Assembly (NCBI GenBank): GCA_013360445.1
Contig: JABWBP010000034.1
Coordinates: 1-37,278 of the forward strand
Length of the DNA: 37,278 nucleotides
Direction of reading: 5' to 3'
Source: Calditrichaceae bacterium
Lineage (GTDB): Bacteria > Calditrichota > Calditrichia > RBG-13-44-9 > J075
Below the pieces are notes generated by a model. That model searched no databases. It was not told the DNA's origin and saw only the letters and a list, made by a program, of their open reading frames with translations. The translations under genes were made by a program, and so were the position numbers. Shown one piece after another: positions 8,342 to 15,759 of this stretch. How positions within the stretch are numbered: position 1 is the first letter of the stretch; the number at the start of each line of letters is the position of its first letter.

Positions 8342-8478
8342 GGAGTGCAAAGCTTCAGCTTTGCACTGTGCAATACCTGCCTGTTATGTAGCAAGGCAAG
8401 CGCGAAATGACGCAAACGGGGCGATATTGAGTTCTCTAAGATACATCACTTGTGTGCAAAGCTGAAGCTTTGCACTCC
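8342..8478. repeat. REPIN-like inverted doublet, best copy
   Basis: GCAAAGCTTCAGCTTTGC (8347-8364, preceded by GGAGT and followed by ACT) and its reverse complement GCAAAGCTGAAGCTTTGC (8456-8473, followed by ACTCC) face each other across about 90 bases. Each unit is itself nearly palindromic. The pair fills the gap between the TonB receptor start and the pcm stop. No RAYT-type transposase is in the window. Confidence 0.65.
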
Positions 8479-8549
8479 GTTGCAAATTCTGCCCGATAAA
8501 TAATATAAAGGGCGCATGGAGTAAGCGCAATCCCATGAATGGGGCAATT

Positions 8550-9221
8550 TTATTCCGCCTCCTTTTTGCGGATCATGGGCACAAAGCGCACCGGGATTTT
8601 GCGGAACTGCTCCACCCGCTCCCCGGTATGGAGCAGGAACACCAGGTCCTGCTGATCTTCCCCCACGGGAACGATCATCCGCCCGCCGGGGGCGAGCTGT
8701 TCGATGAGCAGCGTGGGAATTGCCAGGGGAGCGGCGGAAACGATGATGGCGTCGAAGGGCGCTGCTTCCGGCCAGCCTAAGTAGCCGTCGCCGGTGCGGA
8801 ATTCCACGTTTTTATATCCCAATTGGGCAATGATCTTTTTGGCCTGGCGGGCCAGTTGGGGTATGATTTCGATGGTAAACACCCGGCGGGACAATTCGGC
8901 CAGCACGGCGGTCTGGTATCCGGAACCGGCGCCGATCTCCAGCACTCTTTCGCTGCCGTTCAATTGCAGTTGATCCACCATGTAGGCCACGATGTAGGGT
9001 TGGGAAATGGTCTGGTTCATCCCGATCGGCAGCGGTTCGTCGCTGTAGGCCTGGCGCTGGTAGCGAACCGGCACAAAGAGGTGCCGGGGCACTTTTTCCA
9101 GCGCCGCCAGCACCCGCTCATCCTTGATGCCCCGCCGCCGGATTTGCGAAGCCACCATGATCTGGCGCTTTTCGGCAAATTCATTGTCCGGGGTTTGGTT
9201 GTTCGGCTTATCTTGCCCCAT
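8550..9221 (-). CDS. pcm: Protein-L-isoaspartate O-methyltransferase
   Basis: This 223-residue enzyme transfers a methyl group from S-adenosylmethionine to isoaspartyl residues, starting repair of aged proteins in the cytoplasm. Family signatures are 'GIKDERVLAALEKVPRHLFVP' (31-51), 'PIGMNQTISQPYIVAYM' (65-81) and the SAM-binding motif 'VLEIGAGSGYQTAVL' (93-107). I chose ATG 9221, which gives the normal family length and has an AAGGAA ribosome-like site. The longer in-frame start at 9296 adds a 25-residue extension not typical of the family and overlapping repeat-like sequence. The next gene upstream on the same strand is a histone-deacetylase-family protein. Confidence 0.94.
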   Translation of the reverse strand: MGQDKPNNQTPDNEFAEKRQIMVASQIRRRGIKDERVLAALEKVPRHLFVPVRYQRQAYSDEPLPIGMNQTISQPYIVAYMVDQLQLNGSERVLEIGAGSGYQTAVLAELSRRVFTIEIIPQLARQAKKIIAQLGYKNVEFRTGDGYLGWPEAAPFDAIIVSAAPLAIPTLLIEQLAPGGRMIVPVGEDQQDLVFLLHTGERVEQFRKIPVRFVPMIRKKEAE

Positions 9222-9331
9222 CGCGGCTCGATTCCTTATGGTTTTCGCGGAGCGCAGAGCGCATGGAGCAAAGAGCAGAGTGTGGAGAAAACGCAAATAT
9301 CGCTACTCATTTTACACTTTTCACTTTGCAT

Positions 9332-9350
9332 CCTTCGACAAGCTCAGGGC
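9332..9350. repeat. Half copy of a dispersed 'CCTTCGACAAGCTCAGGGC' palindromic repeat
   Basis: This sequence is one arm of a very widespread intergenic palindrome of environmental bacteria. A related pair of arms is complete at 26081-26129. Only one arm is seen here, just beyond the stop of the HDAC-family gene. Confidence 0.4.
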
Positions 9351-9361
9351 AGGCTTTTGCT

Positions 9362-10339
9362 CTATGCGCCATGCACTACGCCCTCTTCCTCCACCAGCGC
9401 CTCTAAGTGCGCCTGCACGCTATCCGCCAGGTTGTGATGGTGATAACCCCCCTCCAGCACGGACAGAATTTTGCCGCCGTTGATCTCCCGCATGGCCTGG
9501 CGAACCAGCCGGGTCATTTCCCGGTAGCAGTTGGTAGAAACCTGCATTTGCGCCAGGGGATCATCCTCATGGGCGTCGAAACCGGCGGAGATGATCAGCA
9601 AATCCGGGCGATAGTGCCGGATTTCGGGAATGATTTGATCCCGCAACGCCTCTAAATACTCCTCGTCTCCGCCTCCGGCAAGCAAGGGGATATTCAGGGT
9701 ATATCCTTTGCCCAATCCCCGCCCGCGCTCATCCCGCGCCCCGCTGCCGGGGTAGAGGGGCCATTCGTGAATGCTGCAAAAATAGACCTCTGCGGAATCG
9801 TAAAAACTGTTCTGGGTGCCGTTGCCGTGATGCACGTCCCAGTCCAAAATAAACACCCGTTGCAGCGAATAGCGGTCCAGGGCGTAGCGGGCGGCAATCG
9901 CCGAGTTGTTGAAGAGGCAGAAACCCATGGCCTCGGCGTGCTCCGCGTGGTGCCCCGGCGGGCGCAGGGCGCAGAATACCGAACTGGCGCGGTTGTTCAG
10001 CAGGTCATCCACCCCGGCCAGGCAGGCTCCCACGGCGTGGAGCGCCGCTTCGTAAGAACGGGCGGTCACCACCGTATCGCCCCCGTCCAAAATGAGCGGG
10101 GCGCGCCGGCAGGCTTCTTCAACCGAGCGGATATAGGAAGGGCTGTGGTTGGTTTCGATCCATTTCAGTTCCGCCGGCGGGGGAGCGGCCACCTGCAACT
10201 GCTCCCAAATATTTTTCTCCTGCAAGTGCCGCACGATCATCTTTAGCCGTTCCGGGTTTTCCGGGTGGCGAAGCCCCGGAAGATGCTCCAGGAAAACCGG
10301 GTGATAGTAGAAAATAAGCTTGCGCCAGGGCAGCGGCAT
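9362..10339 (-). CDS. Histone deacetylase family protein
   Basis: A 325-residue zinc amidohydrolase of the class II HDAC / acetylpolyamine amidohydrolase / AcuC superfamily. It has 'HPENPERL' (25-32), 'ALRPPGHHAEH' (catalytic His130-His131), 'ILDWDVHHGNGTQ' (zinc ligands Asp168 and His170), 'IISAGFDAHEDDPL' (zinc ligand Asp255) and the C-terminal 'LEGGY' with the catalytic Tyr. All active-site residues are intact, so it should be an active deacetylase. Bacterial members act on acetylated proteins, polyamines or other small acetylamides, and the substrate cannot be decided here. An ATG with upstream GAGGA is the start. It is co-directional with pcm, about 140 bases away. Confidence 0.94.
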   Translation of the reverse strand: MPLPWRKLIFYYHPVFLEHLPGLRHPENPERLKMIVRHLQEKNIWEQLQVAAPPPAELKWIETNHSPSYIRSVEEACRRAPLILDGGDTVVTARSYEAALHAVGACLAGVDDLLNNRASSVFCALRPPGHHAEHAEAMGFCLFNNSAIAARYALDRYSLQRVFILDWDVHHGNGTQNSFYDSAEVYFCSIHEWPLYPGSGARDERGRGLGKGYTLNIPLLAGGGDEEYLEALRDQIIPEIRHYRPDLLIISAGFDAHEDDPLAQMQVSTNCYREMTRLVRQAMREINGGKILSVLEGGYHHHNLADSVQAHLEALVEEEGVVHGA

Positions 10340-10370
10340 GAGGGTCCTCGGGAGTTTTCAGTACTATTAT

Positions 10371-10403
10371 TAATTGGCAATTGGCAATTGCTAATTGGCA
10401 ATT
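10371..10403. repeat. AATTGGC-type tandem repeat
   Basis: Four imperfect copies of AATTGGC / AATTGCT in a row between the histidine kinase stop and the HDAC-family start. Low-complexity, AT-rich, and internally self-complementary (CAATTG). Confidence 0.5.
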
Positions 10404-10420
10404 AAATCGGAAGGAATGGA

Positions 10421-12175
10421 TTACCGATGCACCGGCAGCTTGATCAGAAACGTGGCCCCCTCCCCTTCTCGGGAATCGATTTCAATCTCGCCGTGGTGCT
10501 CATCCACGATTTTTTTGACGATGGCCAGCCCCAGCCCGGTTCCGCTCTCTTTTCCGCTGGTCACGAACGAATCGAACAGGCGGTGGCGAATGTCCCGGGG
10601 AATGCCCGGGCCGGTATCGGAAAAGCGGAAGGCCACTTCCCGGCTGTCGTCGGTGACTTCGAAACGGAATTTGCCTCCCTCTCCCATGGCCTCCAGGGCG
10701 TTCTTGGTGATGTTGTAAAACACCCGGTTCAGTTTTTCTTCATCGGCGTAAATCAGTTGGCTGCTGTTGACATTGCAGACCAGCTCGGTATTTTGCTGCT
10801 GGCACATTTGCCGCAACCGCGGGGTGAAACGCTTCACCAGGTTGTCCACGCTGGTTTTGCGGGGCAGAATGCTGGTTTTCCCTTTAGCAAAATCCAGCAC
10901 TTCGGTAATCATGTTCATGGCGGATTTGATCTCATCGCGGATGATCTCGGCGAATTCCCGGCGCTCGCTGGGGGAAGTGCCGGTATCTTCGATCAAATCC
11001 ATGAATCCGTAAATGGTGTTCACCGGCCCGCGAATATCGTGTACCACGGTGCTCATCATCTGGCCGATGGCGGAGAGCCGCTCGCGCTTCAAGGCGGTTT
11101 CCCGGAGCTGGTGAATCTCCTGCGCCCGGGAGATCATTTGCGCCACCAATTCTAACATAATCCGTTCGTCTTCGAAATCCTGCCCCTCCGCGGCCTTCAA
11201 ACCCAGGGCAATCAATACCCCGTAATCCTGGTGATAGAACCGGATGGGCGAAACCAGCGCCGTAAGGGTCGCGGAATCGAGGTTTTCTTCGATCCCGAAA
11301 TATTGCCGGCACTCTTCCCGGCAATCCCTTAGCCCCGCCGGAGAAGAATGCTGTACAAAATCATTCCATCCTAAGGAGACGGCGCTGTGTTTCATAAACC
11401 GTTTCTCTCCCCCCTCGTTGACCCCCAGGAACCAGTACTGGCCTTCCACCGGGAAATAGGCCAGCACCCAGCGGGCTTTCAAATGGATTACCGTTTTGTG
11501 GAGAATTTTTTGGGTGATAACCGGCAATTCGTATTCGGTGCTTAGCAGTTGCTCTACCTCGTAGAGCAGGTCGGTCTCGCGGAATTTTTTGGCCAGGCGG
11601 TCGTACAGCCAGGCGTGGGAAATGGAAATGGCCACCTGCCCCGCCAGCGCCTCTAACAGGGTTTCGTCTTCGGCGGTGAATACGCCCTGCTTTTTATTCA
11701 GCACCTGGATTACCCCGATGATTTTTTGCAGATCGCCGGGCGCGGCGGGGTTCCACACCGGGAGGCACAGGATGGAACGGGTGCGGTAGCCGGTTCTTTT
11801 ATCCGTGGCGGGATCGAAGCGGCTGTCTTTGTAGGCGTCGGGAATGTTAATGGTTTCCCCGGCAGCGGCCACGTGCCCGGAGATGCCCTTGCCCAGGGGC
11901 AGGCGGATTTCTTTTACCTCCGCTTTCAGGGCAATTTTCGACCAGATCTGTTTGCGCTCGTGGTCCACCAGGAACAGGGAGCTGCGGTCGGCGTCCATCA
12001 GGGTGGTAATTTCCTGCATGATCAGGTTCAGCAATTCATCGAGGTGCAGGGTAGAACTGAGCGCCTTGCCAATCCGCTGGATGGAGTAGAGTTCCCGTTC
12101 CCGGCCGCGCAGGGCTTTTTCCAGGCGGCGGTTTTGCGCTTTCAGTTCCCGAATCTCTACCTGGCGAGTTGCCAT
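10421..12175 (-). CDS. Double-GAF sensor histidine kinase
   Basis: This 584-residue protein begins with a short coiled coil (1-25). A GAF domain (about 25-190; 'DADRSSLFLVDHERKQIWSK', 'GISGHVAAAGETINIPDAY') follows, then a second GAF-like region (about 200-350). Next is a HisKA-type dimerisation helix with phospho-acceptor His379 in 'STVVHDIRGPVNTI'. The HATPase_c domain has an N box ('NITKNALEAM', Asn492), G1 ('FSDTGPGIP', Asp520) and G2 ('GTGLGLAIV'). No membrane segments are seen, so it is a soluble sensor, probably of a small molecule or redox state. No response regulator is adjacent, making it an orphan kinase. AGGGAGA precedes the ATG. Confidence 0.95.
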   Translation of the reverse strand: MATRQVEIRELKAQNRRLEKALRGRERELYSIQRIGKALSSTLHLDELLNLIMQEITTLMDADRSSLFLVDHERKQIWSKIALKAEVKEIRLPLGKGISGHVAAAGETINIPDAYKDSRFDPATDKRTGYRTRSILCLPVWNPAAPGDLQKIIGVIQVLNKKQGVFTAEDETLLEALAGQVAISISHAWLYDRLAKKFRETDLLYEVEQLLSTEYELPVITQKILHKTVIHLKARWVLAYFPVEGQYWFLGVNEGGEKRFMKHSAVSLGWNDFVQHSSPAGLRDCREECRQYFGIEENLDSATLTALVSPIRFYHQDYGVLIALGLKAAEGQDFEDERIMLELVAQMISRAQEIHQLRETALKRERLSAIGQMMSTVVHDIRGPVNTIYGFMDLIEDTGTSPSERREFAEIIRDEIKSAMNMITEVLDFAKGKTSILPRKTSVDNLVKRFTPRLRQMCQQQNTELVCNVNSSQLIYADEEKLNRVFYNITKNALEAMGEGGKFRFEVTDDSREVAFRFSDTGPGIPRDIRHRLFDSFVTSGKESGTGLGLAIVKKIVDEHHGEIEIDSREGEGATFLIKLPVHR

Positions 12176-12349
12176 AGAATCTCTCCCTGATCACGTTTCA
12201 CGATTCACGCACGTTCTTCCCGCAACCGCCTTGCCTGCGCGAAGGAAGTATCGTTGATAAGCTGAACATAAGCTCGTTATTGATGCGGAAGTTGAAAGGC
12301 TTCGTTTGCAGAAACAGCCCAGGGATGTTGAAGAGAACGGCGCATAATA

Positions 12350-12380
12350 AAAAGCTCCCAGTTTCAAAACGGGAGCTTTT
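12350..12380 (-). terminator. Intrinsic terminator after the STAS gene
   Basis: AAAAGCTCCC (12350-12359) and GGGAGCTTTT (12371-12380) form a perfect 10-bp stem with an 11-base loop. It lies 25 bases past the stop of the STAS gene and ends in TTTTATTAT on the minus strand. The symmetry would also permit termination from the other side. Confidence 0.8.
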
Positions 12381-12404
12381 CGTGATTTCCATTAGAAATG
12401 GGAT

Positions 12405-12761
12405 TTAATGCGTTTTTTCTTCTTCTAAAAATTTTGCCACGGCCCTTTCGGCATTTTCATAGGTTTCGAACAACTCGATCAGCTTGGTGATCATCAAAAT
12501 GCTTTGCACTTTTTCGGTTACGCTGGATAATTTCATGCTTCCCCCGGCTTGCTGCAAGGAACTCATGCAGGCCATCAGCACCCCCAAACCGGAGCTGTTC
12601 ATCCACTTAACGCCTTTAATGTCCACCACGACCTTTTTCAATCCGTCGCTGATCAAGCTTTTCACTTTATCGTGCAACACTGACGAATCCGGCCCTCCCA
12701 TCATATTCCCGCTAACCGTGAGCACGGCAATATCCCCTTCCATCTTTTCCTTAATCTTCAT
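12405..12761 (-). CDS. STAS-domain anti-sigma factor antagonist
   Basis: A 118-residue single STAS domain of the SpoIIAA/RsbV type. The signature 'VDIKGVKWMNSSGLGVLMAC' spans residues 46-65. In SpoIIAA a Ser in the matching DSSG motif is phosphorylated by a cognate anti-sigma kinase. The equivalent here is Ser56 or Ser57, with Asn55 in place of the usual Asp. Such proteins act as switchable partners of serine kinases or other regulators. No anti-sigma kinase or PP2C phosphatase is in the window. The ATG is preceded by a strong GGAGGA site, and only 17 bases separate it from the upstream lytic transglycosylase stop, so the two are probably co-transcribed. A terminator follows at 12350-12380. 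Confidence 0.92.
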   Translation of the reverse strand: MKIKEKMEGDIAVLTVSGNMMGGPDSSVLHDKVKSLISDGLKKVVVDIKGVKWMNSSGLGVLMACMSSLQQAGGSMKLSSVTEKVQSILMITKLIELFETYENAERAVAKFLEEEKTH

Positions 12762-12778
12762 AGCTCCTCCTGCAATGG

Positions 12779-15613
12779 CTAATGATACAGAATCGGTAAT
12801 TTTATCACGTCTCCCGGATAAAGGCGCTCTAATTTATCGAAATCATTGAAATAAAGCAAAAGATTTACAGGGAATTTATATCTTTTGTGAGCCAGGCTCC
12901 ACAGGTTTTCGCCGGAACGAATAGTGTAATCTTCCAATTTGATCTGCCCCCCGTCCCGGGTGTAGAGGGAAATCAAAGAGAGATGATAGCGGAGACGTTT
13001 CTCCAGGAATTGCGCCGGGGCAACCCGGCTGAAGTCCAATTTTAGAGGCTGGCCGGTAAATAATTTCTCCCGGCCGGAGAGGTTATTCATCCGCCGCAAT
13101 TGGGATATGCTGACATTCAGCCATTCGCTGAAATGCCCCAGGGTTTCCTGGGGAAAGACCCGGATCATCTCTTGCTCAGGATTCAAGCGCCGTTTGAGAA
13201 GGGCCGTTATCTCCGGGGAACCCGGGGATTCCGGGGAAACGCCGGCCCCGGCTATCCAGAGTTCCGAACCGGGGGCGAAAATCCAGCCAAGCTCTTCCTG
13301 CTCCCCGCCCCCGGAATACCCCGGTTTCGATTCTGCGGAGGCGGTTTCCGGCGAAAATGGGGCGGCCGTCTTCGGTCTCGCCTGGGAAGTAAAACGCTCC
13401 CGGCCCTGTTCAACTCCCGGTTTGAGGGAGCTTAACCAGGTTCTGCGCGGGCCGCCGGCCGCCCAGAGGGTATCCAATTTCTCCCCTTCCCAATCCAATC
13501 GGAAAAAACGGCTAACCGTGCCGGGCGGCGGCAGGGGGGAGGTTTCTTCCACCAGCGGTTTGGAAAAAATTAACGCGCCCGCGGGCAATCGAACCTCGCC
13601 CGGGAGAGCCGGCGCGGTTTGAGGCGGCGTTTCCGCTAAAGTAACGGTAACAGGCTGGCCGAACTTTGGCAGGGCAATCCACTGCTCTTCCACCCCGGTT
13701 TTAGTGAAAACCGGGGCGCTTTGAGCCGCTTCAACGCGGGCCTCAAGGTGAGCCGGTATTCCCGGGATTGTATGCCCTGCTTCCGGCAAATTGGCAGGTA
13801 CGAAAAAGGCTAACTCCCTGGAAAAGGAGCGGGCTTCGGCCAACAACTCTCCCTGCGCCGCGGGCTTAGAAAAGACCACCGACGTCTGCGGTTTAATCCC
13901 CGCCAGGGACTCCGCGCCGGCCGCGCGGGAGTAGGCAGGCGTCACTGTGGGCAAATTTTTCTGCCCTGCTTCCGCGAGCGCCTCGTCCATCGCCAGGAAA
14001 AAAGCCGCCGGATTGGCGGTTGCCGGGGCAATGGCAATGCCCGGTTTCAAACGAGCGGGATCGATAGCCGCCGGGAGCGCCGCCCCGTTAAGGGATTCCA
14101 TTCTATTGGAGAAGCCGGCAATGGCCGCGGCGTTGGGGGAGGCCAGACCCTCCGGCGAGGCAGCAATTCGCTTGCTCGGAGGCTCCCCGGGGAAAGAGGC
14201 CGGCGCGCCGGCAGACCCAACCCCCGGTTTGCCGCTCGCGAGCAGTCTGCCGGAGGGATTCTCTACCGTCGAGCGGTTCGCGCCTGCGGGGAAATCCAAC
14301 ACGGTGATGGTTTCTTCTTCTGCGATCCCCGGTCCCGCTGCCAGCGCCGGGAGCGGGGCGGAAGCGCCCTCTACCCCGCTATGGCTGGCGGCCAGTTGGC
14401 CGGCAAGGGTCTTCCGCCGCGCTTGCAGCTCGTTGAAGCTGGTAATGATAAGCTGCTGCCGGTCCAGGGAGAGTTGCGCAACTAAAATATCGCCCAATTT
14501 CTCCTGCGGAGCGCCCAGGGAGGCCAGAATCTTGTAAGCGTCCGCCTGCAAGGGCAGGCGCAGGCGGTATCCCGCGGGCGCCGGCATATCCCCGCTCCAC
14601 ACCGCCTTGCGGTAAGCCGGGTTGAGCCTCCGCAGCTCTTCGGCGGGAATCTGGTAGGCGTTGGAGAACCAGGGTAATTTTACGGCCCGGGGCAGTTGAA
14701 TTTCCTGGAATTCCAACGGGGCAGTCTTTTCGATGCCGGGGAAATAGTGGTCAATGCTATCGGAAATATCCACCACGGCTAAGAATTCCGGGTAAAAATT
14801 CTTGGAAGCGAAGCCAAAGCTGCGGCGCAGGTAATTTTCCCGGATGGTCATATAATTGCCATGCTGGCGCTTCGCTTTGCGCATGCTACCCAACCCGTGG
14901 TTATAAGCGGTAATAGCCAGCGCCCAATCGCGCAGCTCCCGGTAATTATATTTCAACAGCCGGGCGGCGGAGCGAGTTGACACCAGGGGATCGAAGCGTT
15001 CATCAGCGACCCGGTCGATTTTCATATAACCGCGCGCGGTTCCGCGCATAAACTGCCACATTCCCGCCGCCCCCACGTGCGACATCGCCTCCGGGTTGAA
15101 AGAGGATTCCACGTGGGGCAGGTAAATCAATTCGTGGGGCAGATCTTCCTGCCTGAACACGGTTTCGATGTGGGGAAGGTAAGCGAAGGAGCGCTTCACC
15201 CCGGCCAAAAAATTCTCCCGGATGCCCTGCTGGGCGCGCACCCGTTCCGAAGCTTGCAAAAACTTGTCTTTTTCCGCCAGCGCGGCAAACTGTTCATACA
15301 CCTGGCGCTCCCAGGGGGCCAGGGCGGTTTCTTCGAATTCACCGGCGTGGAATTTCAGGAGCAGGTTCTTGACCTCATCTTTCGCCGCCTCCAATTCTTT
15401 ACTGCGCTGCCGCGGCCCCAGGGTAGTATCGATCGCGATGAGCTTGTAAATGATGCCTAAGTTCTGGGAGTCGTGGATCAAATACTGGTTGAGGGAGATC
15501 TCGCTAAAGATTTTTTTCCAGAATATGATCTCCGTCGCCAGGGCTTCCCGGTGCGGCAGGTGCGATTTGCCCGTTTCCCCGGCCAGCGCCGGGATTCCCA
15601 GGATCAGGAGCAA
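12779..15613 (-). CDS. MltD-like lytic transglycosylase with LysM domains and long linker
   Basis: A 944-residue secreted or periplasmic enzyme that cleaves peptidoglycan strands. An N-terminal helical region (15-135) precedes a GH23/MltD catalytic domain (about 140-300) with 'LPHELIYLPHVESSFNPEAMSHVGAAGMWQFM'-type sequence (catalytic Glu169) and 'ALAITAYNHG'. Then comes a LysM-like segment (about 300-355). An Ala/Pro/Gly-rich linker of about 400 residues (about 408-815) leads to two C-terminal LysM-type peptidoglycan-binding segments (about 820-870 and 890-941, 'YTIRSGENLWSLAHKRYKFP'). The reported start is TTG 15613, which truncates the signal peptide. An in-frame AUC at 15643 with GGGGGA eight bases upstream would give a complete one (IEKRFHIAILLLLILGIPALAG). 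There is no in-frame ATG upstream. It is co-directional with the STAS gene. Confidence 0.9.
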   Translation of the reverse strand: MLLILGIPALAGETGKSHLPHREALATEIIFWKKIFSEISLNQYLIHDSQNLGIIYKLIAIDTTLGPRQRSKELEAAKDEVKNLLLKFHAGEFEETALAPWERQVYEQFAALAEKDKFLQASERVRAQQGIRENFLAGVKRSFAYLPHIETVFRQEDLPHELIYLPHVESSFNPEAMSHVGAAGMWQFMRGTARGYMKIDRVADERFDPLVSTRSAARLLKYNYRELRDWALAITAYNHGLGSMRKAKRQHGNYMTIRENYLRRSFGFASKNFYPEFLAVVDISDSIDHYFPGIEKTAPLEFQEIQLPRAVKLPWFSNAYQIPAEELRRLNPAYRKAVWSGDMPAPAGYRLRLPLQADAYKILASLGAPQEKLGDILVAQLSLDRQQLIITSFNELQARRKTLAGQLAASHSGVEGASAPLPALAAGPGIAEEETITVLDFPAGANRSTVENPSGRLLASGKPGVGSAGAPASFPGEPPSKRIAASPEGLASPNAAAIAGFSNRMESLNGAALPAAIDPARLKPGIAIAPATANPAAFFLAMDEALAEAGQKNLPTVTPAYSRAAGAESLAGIKPQTSVVFSKPAAQGELLAEARSFSRELAFFVPANLPEAGHTIPGIPAHLEARVEAAQSAPVFTKTGVEEQWIALPKFGQPVTVTLAETPPQTAPALPGEVRLPAGALIFSKPLVEETSPLPPPGTVSRFFRLDWEGEKLDTLWAAGGPRRTWLSSLKPGVEQGRERFTSQARPKTAAPFSPETASAESKPGYSGGGEQEELGWIFAPGSELWIAGAGVSPESPGSPEITALLKRRLNPEQEMIRVFPQETLGHFSEWLNVSISQLRRMNNLSGREKLFTGQPLKLDFSRVAPAQFLEKRLRYHLSLISLYTRDGGQIKLEDYTIRSGENLWSLAHKRYKFPVNLLLYFNDFDKLERLYPGDVIKLPILYH

Positions 15614-15707
15614 CAGGATCGCGATGTGGAAACGTTTTTCGATGGTTGAATCCCCCGGTGGTTTGAATAATTCCTGATAACCCGCGTGGTGCGTGGTGTG
15701 ATGTGAT

Positions 15708-15736
15708 GTAGAGACGTAGCATTGCTACGTCTCTAC
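15708..15736. repeat. 29-base perfect palindrome (GTAGAGACGTAGCA arms)
   Basis: The arms GTAGAGACGTAGCA (15708-15721) and TGCTACGTCTCTAC (15723-15736) are exact inverse complements around one central base. The palindrome lies 24-52 bases beyond the stop of the Slt70-like gene. GTAGAGACG-type palindromes are a known class of dispersed intergenic repeat. It could end or protect the transcript, but no T run follows on the minus strand. Confidence 0.6.
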
Positions 15737-15759
15737 CAATTCTACCAATTCACCATAAT

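Noticed and set aside
12198-12392. 64-codon minus-strand frame between the histidine kinase and STAS genes
   Set aside because: It runs through the terminator hairpin, has no ribosome site and has no recognisable composition.
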